This document shows positions 60,328 through 64,000 of a DNA stretch of 64,000 bases, one piece after another. Every line of letters starts with the position of its first letter. The first letter of the stretch is position 1. The position numbers and the translations under genes are program-made. The notes under the pieces are model-generated. The model had not been told where the DNA came from and ran no database searches. It saw nothing but the letters and a program-made list of their open reading frames with translations. Origin of the DNA: Chitinophagaceae bacterium (GTDB lineage: Bacteria; Bacteroidota; Bacteroidia; Chitinophagales; Chitinophagaceae); assembly GCA_016710165.1 (NCBI GenBank), contig JADJLJ010000001.1:2293668-2357667 (forward strand), written 5' to 3'.

Positions 60328-61731
60328 TTATTTCACCAATACCAAATAACCCCAAGCACCCACCGTCATTTCATCGTCTCCCTTCCATTCATATTGTTTC
60401 CCGGTAAAATAGTCTTTGTAAATTCCTTTGTGATATATGGAATGGAGCTTTACCGTAACCGGTTGATCGCTGAAGTTGATGATGGGAATAACCTTGTCTC
60501 CATCCTTCTCCCGGCTGAATGAAATGACCCTGTCCATTTTATCATTGTAAATGCGGACCATCTCTCCGCCCCAGGCGCCGTTCCACAATGCATGGTTGCT
60601 GTGTTTTAAAGTGAATAATCTTTTATACAGGTCATAGAAGGGATGTTGTTTCCATTCGATCAGGTCTTTATCAAAGAATTTCAGCGATCGGCTCAAACCG
60701 GCTTCCTGTCCGCCGTACACCATCGGCATTCCGTTGATCACCGCACAAAGGACCATGCAGGCAGGCAACCCTTCCCCAAAATTGGAGAACTGGTTTCCCT
60801 CCCATGAATTCTTGTCGTGGTTCTCGGTGAAGGTCATCCGGAATGCATCCGGGGGCACGGCACCCACATCATGTGCCATATATTCAACCAGGCCGCCAAT
60901 GCCTTTTTTATTTACAGTGGCATCCTTCATCTTATCCCAGAGGGTCCAGGAATAGGTCATGTCAAATGCTTTTTTATAAAGGTCCCTCGACTCCCATTCC
61001 GCCAGCATGAACACCGGCTTGATGGCGTCCAGTTCAGCCCGTACATTATCCCAGAAGTCAACGGGGATGAAACCCGCCACGTCGCAACGGTAGCCGTCAA
61101 TGTCTGCTTCCTTCACCCAGTACTTCAATGCACCGGTCATGTATTTGCGCAATGCAGGAACATTGTAATCAAAGTCTATCACATCATCCCAGTCGTACCA
61201 GGGTGTGGGCTGAAAATTTCCTTCAGGTGATTTGCTGTACCAATCCGGGTGTACTTTGGCCAGTTCATTGTCCCAGGCCGAATGATTGGCCACCCAGTCG
61301 AGGATCACGTACATGCCCATGCTGTGAATTTTTTTCACCAGCGCTTTCAGGTCATCCAGGGTTCCGTATTCTGGGTTCACACCCAAATAATCCTTCACCG
61401 AATATTCACTGCCCAGCGTTCCCTTCCGGTTCTTTTCTCCAATGGGATGAATGGGCATCAGCCAGATGATATCAACGCCCATTTCTTTCAGCCGTGGCAG
61501 GTGTGTTTCAAAAGCCCTGAATGTTCCCTCCGGGGTGAACTGCCGTACATTCACTTCATAGATCGTGGCACTCCTGCTCCATTCGGGGTGTTTAAGCTCT
61601 ACGTATTTTTTTGGGCTGTACCTGTCTTCGGCAACAGGGGCTGTATTGGTTTTTTCATCTGCCCCGGGTTTGCATCCATAGAATAAAAAAAGGAATAAGA
61701 AAGTAAGAATTGCGGCCTGTTTATTTTTCAT
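60328..61731 (-). CDS. GH13 alpha-amylase-family lipoprotein
   Basis: 467 residues. MKNKQAAILTFLFLFLFYGC is a lipoprotein signal with lipobox FYGC. The TIM barrel has all four GH13 blocks: DWVANH (I), GYRCDVAGFIP (II, nucleophile Asp), MLAEWE (III, acid Glu) and TENHD (IV). The C-terminal beta domain ends YLVLVK. It cleaves or transfers alpha-1,4-linked glucans; the surface anchor suggests use of external starch or glycogen. No susCD genes are beside it. Substrate range not set. Confidence 0.9.
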   Translation of the reverse strand: MKNKQAAILTFLFLFLFYGCKPGADEKTNTAPVAEDRYSPKKYVELKHPEWSRSATIYEVNVRQFTPEGTFRAFETHLPRLKEMGVDIIWLMPIHPIGEKNRKGTLGSEYSVKDYLGVNPEYGTLDDLKALVKKIHSMGMYVILDWVANHSAWDNELAKVHPDWYSKSPEGNFQPTPWYDWDDVIDFDYNVPALRKYMTGALKYWVKEADIDGYRCDVAGFIPVDFWDNVRAELDAIKPVFMLAEWESRDLYKKAFDMTYSWTLWDKMKDATVNKKGIGGLVEYMAHDVGAVPPDAFRMTFTENHDKNSWEGNQFSNFGEGLPACMVLCAVINGMPMVYGGQEAGLSRSLKFFDKDLIEWKQHPFYDLYKRLFTLKHSNHALWNGAWGGEMVRIYNDKMDRVISFSREKDGDKVIPIINFSDQPVTVKLHSIYHKGIYKDYFTGKQYEWKGDDEMTVGAWGYLVLVK

Positions 61732-61758
61732 TACCGTTGAATTTAATTGTTATATACC

Positions 61759-62174
61759 TTACTGGTTTGTGACCTTGATATAACCGTATCCTTCTGCCTG
61801 TTTTTTTACCAGTTCATACAATCCGTCGGGGACTGTGTTGATGCCCGGCAATAAATTGCTCTTTACAAACCCATTTGCCTTCATCGCCGCTTCACAAACA
61901 GTAAAATTTGCTTTTTGTCTGCAAGGATGCTTTGAATACCGGCTGCCACCGTTGATCTTTCCTGTGTTACCATCGGGACCGATTTACCGTAAAACACCAC
62001 TTCAATTTTTGCGGCTGGATCCGCATCCATGACAAGATTGATCCACCGTATCACACGGGCATGAACGGCCGTATCGGAACTGGTGACATCAAATACAATA
62101 TTATACGGCTGTTTTTGAGCACTTGCAGTGATGGTGAATGCAGCCATCAGTAACATAAACATGATCTTGTTCAT
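61759..62174 (-). pseudogene. Exported DsrE/DsrF-like protein, apparent frameshift
   Basis: The ATG at 62174 gives signal peptide MNKIMFMLLMAAFTITASAQ and a DsrE-like N-terminal half (YNIVFDVTSSDTAVHARVIR, KIEVVFYGKSVPMV). The frame then shifts after ILADKK and stops at 61881. Adding one T to the run of five T at 61912-61916 (one A on the coding strand) reads ADKKANFTVCEAAMKANGF, then NLLPGINTVPDGLYELVKK and ends IKVTNQ at 61759, a normal DsrE-like end with the conserved Cys. DsrE-family proteins act in sulfur transfer or as small redox carriers. The repair is exact, so a homopolymer error is favoured. Confidence 0.7.
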
Positions 62175-62328
62175 AAGAGGGTCTTTAGAAGCCATAAGGT
62201 ATAAAATCAGTACGGCTAAATCAAACAAAAGACTGTTTTATTGATATAAATCAGCCATTGGACTGACGGGCGTTTTCCTGAATGAACAACCAATGGCATA
62301 ACTATGTGGGGCACAAAAGCATTAAGAT

Positions 62329-64000
62329 ATGGCAACAAAAACAAAGGCCGGAAAGTATGTTTACTTCTTTGGCGGCGGCAAAGCCGATGGAAACGAATCC
62401 ATGAAAAACCTGTTGGGCGGTAAAGGAGCTAACCTGGCCGAAATGGCGGGTCATCCCAAACTGCGGCTTCCTGTTCCGCCGGGGTTTACGGTCACTACAG
62501 AGGTATGCACGTATTATTATGACAATAAAAAGACCTATCCCCGGGCATTAAAGATGCAGGTAGAGGATTCCCTGGGAAGAATGGAAAAGCTTACCGGTAA
62601 AAAATTCGGCGACGCCGCAAACCCCTTACTGGTTTCTGTGCGCTCGGGCGCCCGCCGCTCCATGCCCGGTATGATGGAAACGGTATTGAATATCGGGCTG
62701 AATGAGAACACCATCCGGGGCGTTGTTGCACAAAGCGGCGACGAACGCTTTGCCTATGATGCCTACCGGCGGTTGATCATGATGTATGCCGATGTGGTGA
62801 TGGAAAAAGCGGCCGGTGTTGAGCCAAAGGGTAAGGGCATTCGCAAAGCGCTGGATGAAAAACTGGAGCATATCAAACACAAACAGGGATATAAAAGCGA
62901 TACCGAACTTACCGTGGAAGAATTGAAGGAACTGGTGAAAGATTATAAGAAGACCGTGAAAAAAGTTCTGGGTTCCGCTTTTCCCGATGACCCATGGGAG
63001 CAATTATGGGGCGGCATCGGGGCTGTATTTGCAAGCTGGAACGGCAAGCGGGCCATTGAATACCGGCGTATTGAAAAGATACCGGATGAATGGGGCACGG
63101 CCGTGAATGTGCAGGCCATGGTATTTGGCAATATGGGCAATAGCAGTTGTACCGGCGTGGCGTTTACAAGAAACCCGGGCAGCGGCGAGAACAGGTTCTA
63201 TGGAGAATACCTGGTGAATGCACAGGGCGAAGATGTGGTTTCCGGCACCCGTACACCGGCGCCGGTAAATGAGTATTCAAAGAATGCACAGAGCAAACAA
63301 TTCACCACGCTGGAGAAATTAATGCCCAAACTTTATAAAGAACTCTTCGTTTACCAGAAGCGCCTGGAAAAACACTATAAGGACATGCAGGATATTGAGT
63401 TCACCATTGAAAAAGGGATACTCTATATGCTGCAATGCCGTGTTGGCAAACGCAATGGTGTGGCTGCCGTTCGGATGGCCACCGATATGTACAAAGAAAA
63501 AATGATCGACGTAAAGACAGCGATCATGCGGGTGGCGCCCAACCAACTGGTTGAACTGCTGCTTCCCATGCTGGATCCAAAAACAGAGATCATTACCCCG
63601 GTCATTGCAAAAGGCCTTCCCGCCGGACCGGGCGGCGCCAAAGGCCGGGTGGTGTTCACTTCAGAAGATGCGGTGGCATGGGCATCCAAAGGAGAGAAAG
63701 TTATTTTGGTACGGGAGGAAACATCTCCCGAAGATGTGGATGGCATGCACAAGTCGCAGGCGGTGTTAACAACCAAGGGCGGCATGACATCTCATGCGGC
63801 ACTGGTGGCCCGGGGCTGGGGGAAATGCTGCATCGTTGGCTGCGGCGATATTGAGATACACGCCGATACCAAAACCTTCCACGCAAAAAATAATGTGATC
63901 ATTAAAGAAGGCGATTGGATCAGCCTGAACGGAACCAGGGGAGTTGTATATGAAGGCAGCCTTGCGCTGGTTGATATTGACATTGACAAGAACCAATCCT
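62329..64000 (+). CDS. ppdK: Pyruvate phosphate dikinase, N-terminal and central part (continues past window)
   Basis: 557 codons are seen from ATG 62329 with no stop. PPDK converts pyruvate, ATP and Pi to phosphoenolpyruvate, AMP and PPi. The N-terminus (YFFGGGKADGNESMKNLLGG then KGANLAEM) and SVRSGARRSMPGMMETVLNI are the ATP-grasp-like nucleotide domain, and TKGGMTSHAALVARGWGKCC holds the phosphohistidine of the swivelling domain. The PEP/pyruvate TIM barrel lies outside the window. It is on the plus strand, divergent from the DsrE-like gene, with a ~150-base gap. Confidence 0.93.
   Translation, partial: MATKTKAGKYVYFFGGGKADGNESMKNLLGGKGANLAEMAGHPKLRLPVPPGFTVTTEVCTYYYDNKKTYPRALKMQVEDSLGRMEKLTGKKFGDAANPLLVSVRSGARRSMPGMMETVLNIGLNENTIRGVVAQSGDERFAYDAYRRLIMMYADVVMEKAAGVEPKGKGIRKALDEKLEHIKHKQGYKSDTELTVEELKELVKDYKKTVKKVLGSAFPDDPWEQLWGGIGAVFASWNGKRAIEYRRIEKIPDEWGTAVNVQAMVFGNMGNSSCTGVAFTRNPGSGENRFYGEYLVNAQGEDVVSGTRTPAPVNEYSKNAQSKQFTTLEKLMPKLYKELFVYQKRLEKHYKDMQDIEFTIEKGILYMLQCRVGKRNGVAAVRMATDMYKEKMIDVKTAIMRVAPNQLVELLLPMLDPKTEIITPVIAKGLPAGPGGAKGRVVFTSEDAVAWASKGEKVILVREETSPEDVDGMHKSQAVLTTKGGMTSHAALVARGWGKCCIVGCGDIEIHADTKTFHAKNNVIIKEGDWISLNGTRGVVYEGSLALVDIDIDKNQS

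Overview
The window looks like a chromosomal segment from a Bacteroidota bacterium, most likely of the Chitinophagaceae. Four things point there: type IX secretion (T9SS) C-terminal sorting domains on several very large exported proteins; lipoproteins with Bacteroidota-style lipoboxes; TAnnTTTG (-7) promoter boxes close to many start codons, two of them with TTTG exactly 19 nt upstream; and families typical of the phylum (DUF2480, DUF1569, the CGCPNK small lipoprotein, SprB-type repeats). There is no phage, transposase or CRISPR array.

Layout. 0-9.4 kb: end of a beta-carbonic anhydrase, enoyl-CoA hydratase and paaZ (phenylacetate-type catabolism), DUF389 membrane protein, DUF1569 protein, adenylate kinase, MsrB lipoprotein and a 1,084-residue exported beta-propeller protein. 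9.7-14.1 kb: a T9SS protein with 14 FG-GAP repeats. 14.3-25.5 kb: aminotransferase, two small genes, two glycosyltransferases, suhB, thiL, an S41 protease-like lipoprotein, a nitrilase carrying a DSAQT tandem repeat, a DEAD-box helicase and a DUF4440 lipoprotein. 25.6-29.4 kb: corA (frameshifted), DUF2480, a PpiD/SurA-like foldase. 29.4-36.8 kb: an AT-rich stretch with a candidate replication origin (DnaA-box-like sites, TAG x4, AT-rich tract), nadA, a lipoprotein, chrA, nadD, feoA, ybeY, two parS-like sites, mnmG and a cupin. 36.8-42.4 kb: Pif1-like helicase, tail-less SSB, Zn-ribbon protein, T9SS type B adhesin-like protein. 42.4-46.6 kb: an unusual minus-strand cluster encoding a SET protein, an ATP-grasp ligase, an ATP-grasp/SET fusion and an ABC membrane domain without an ATPase. 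46.9-53.8 kb: a giant T9SS beta-helix/Ig protein (frameshifted), a propeller lipoprotein, scrambled repeats, a broken tRNA-Phe copy and an intact tRNA-Phe. 53.9-64 kb: recQ, kdsD, manC, a methionine-type aminotransferase, a second DUF1569 protein, a GH13 amylase lipoprotein, a DsrE-like protein (frameshifted) and the start of pyruvate phosphate dikinase.

The two most interesting parts are the SET/ATP-grasp cluster, which reads like an uncharacterised pathway for making or modifying a peptide-like product, and the oriC/parS neighbourhood at 29.5-34.3 kb. A caution applies throughout: four genes (S41 lipoprotein, corA, the giant T9SS protein, the DsrE-like gene) are each broken by a single-base change that falls in a short homopolymer and is exactly repairable. 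This fits sequencing or assembly error better than four independent decayed genes, but only reads can decide. Palindromic repeats are common and in some places sit inside reading frames (paaZ, the nitrilase, the giant T9SS protein).
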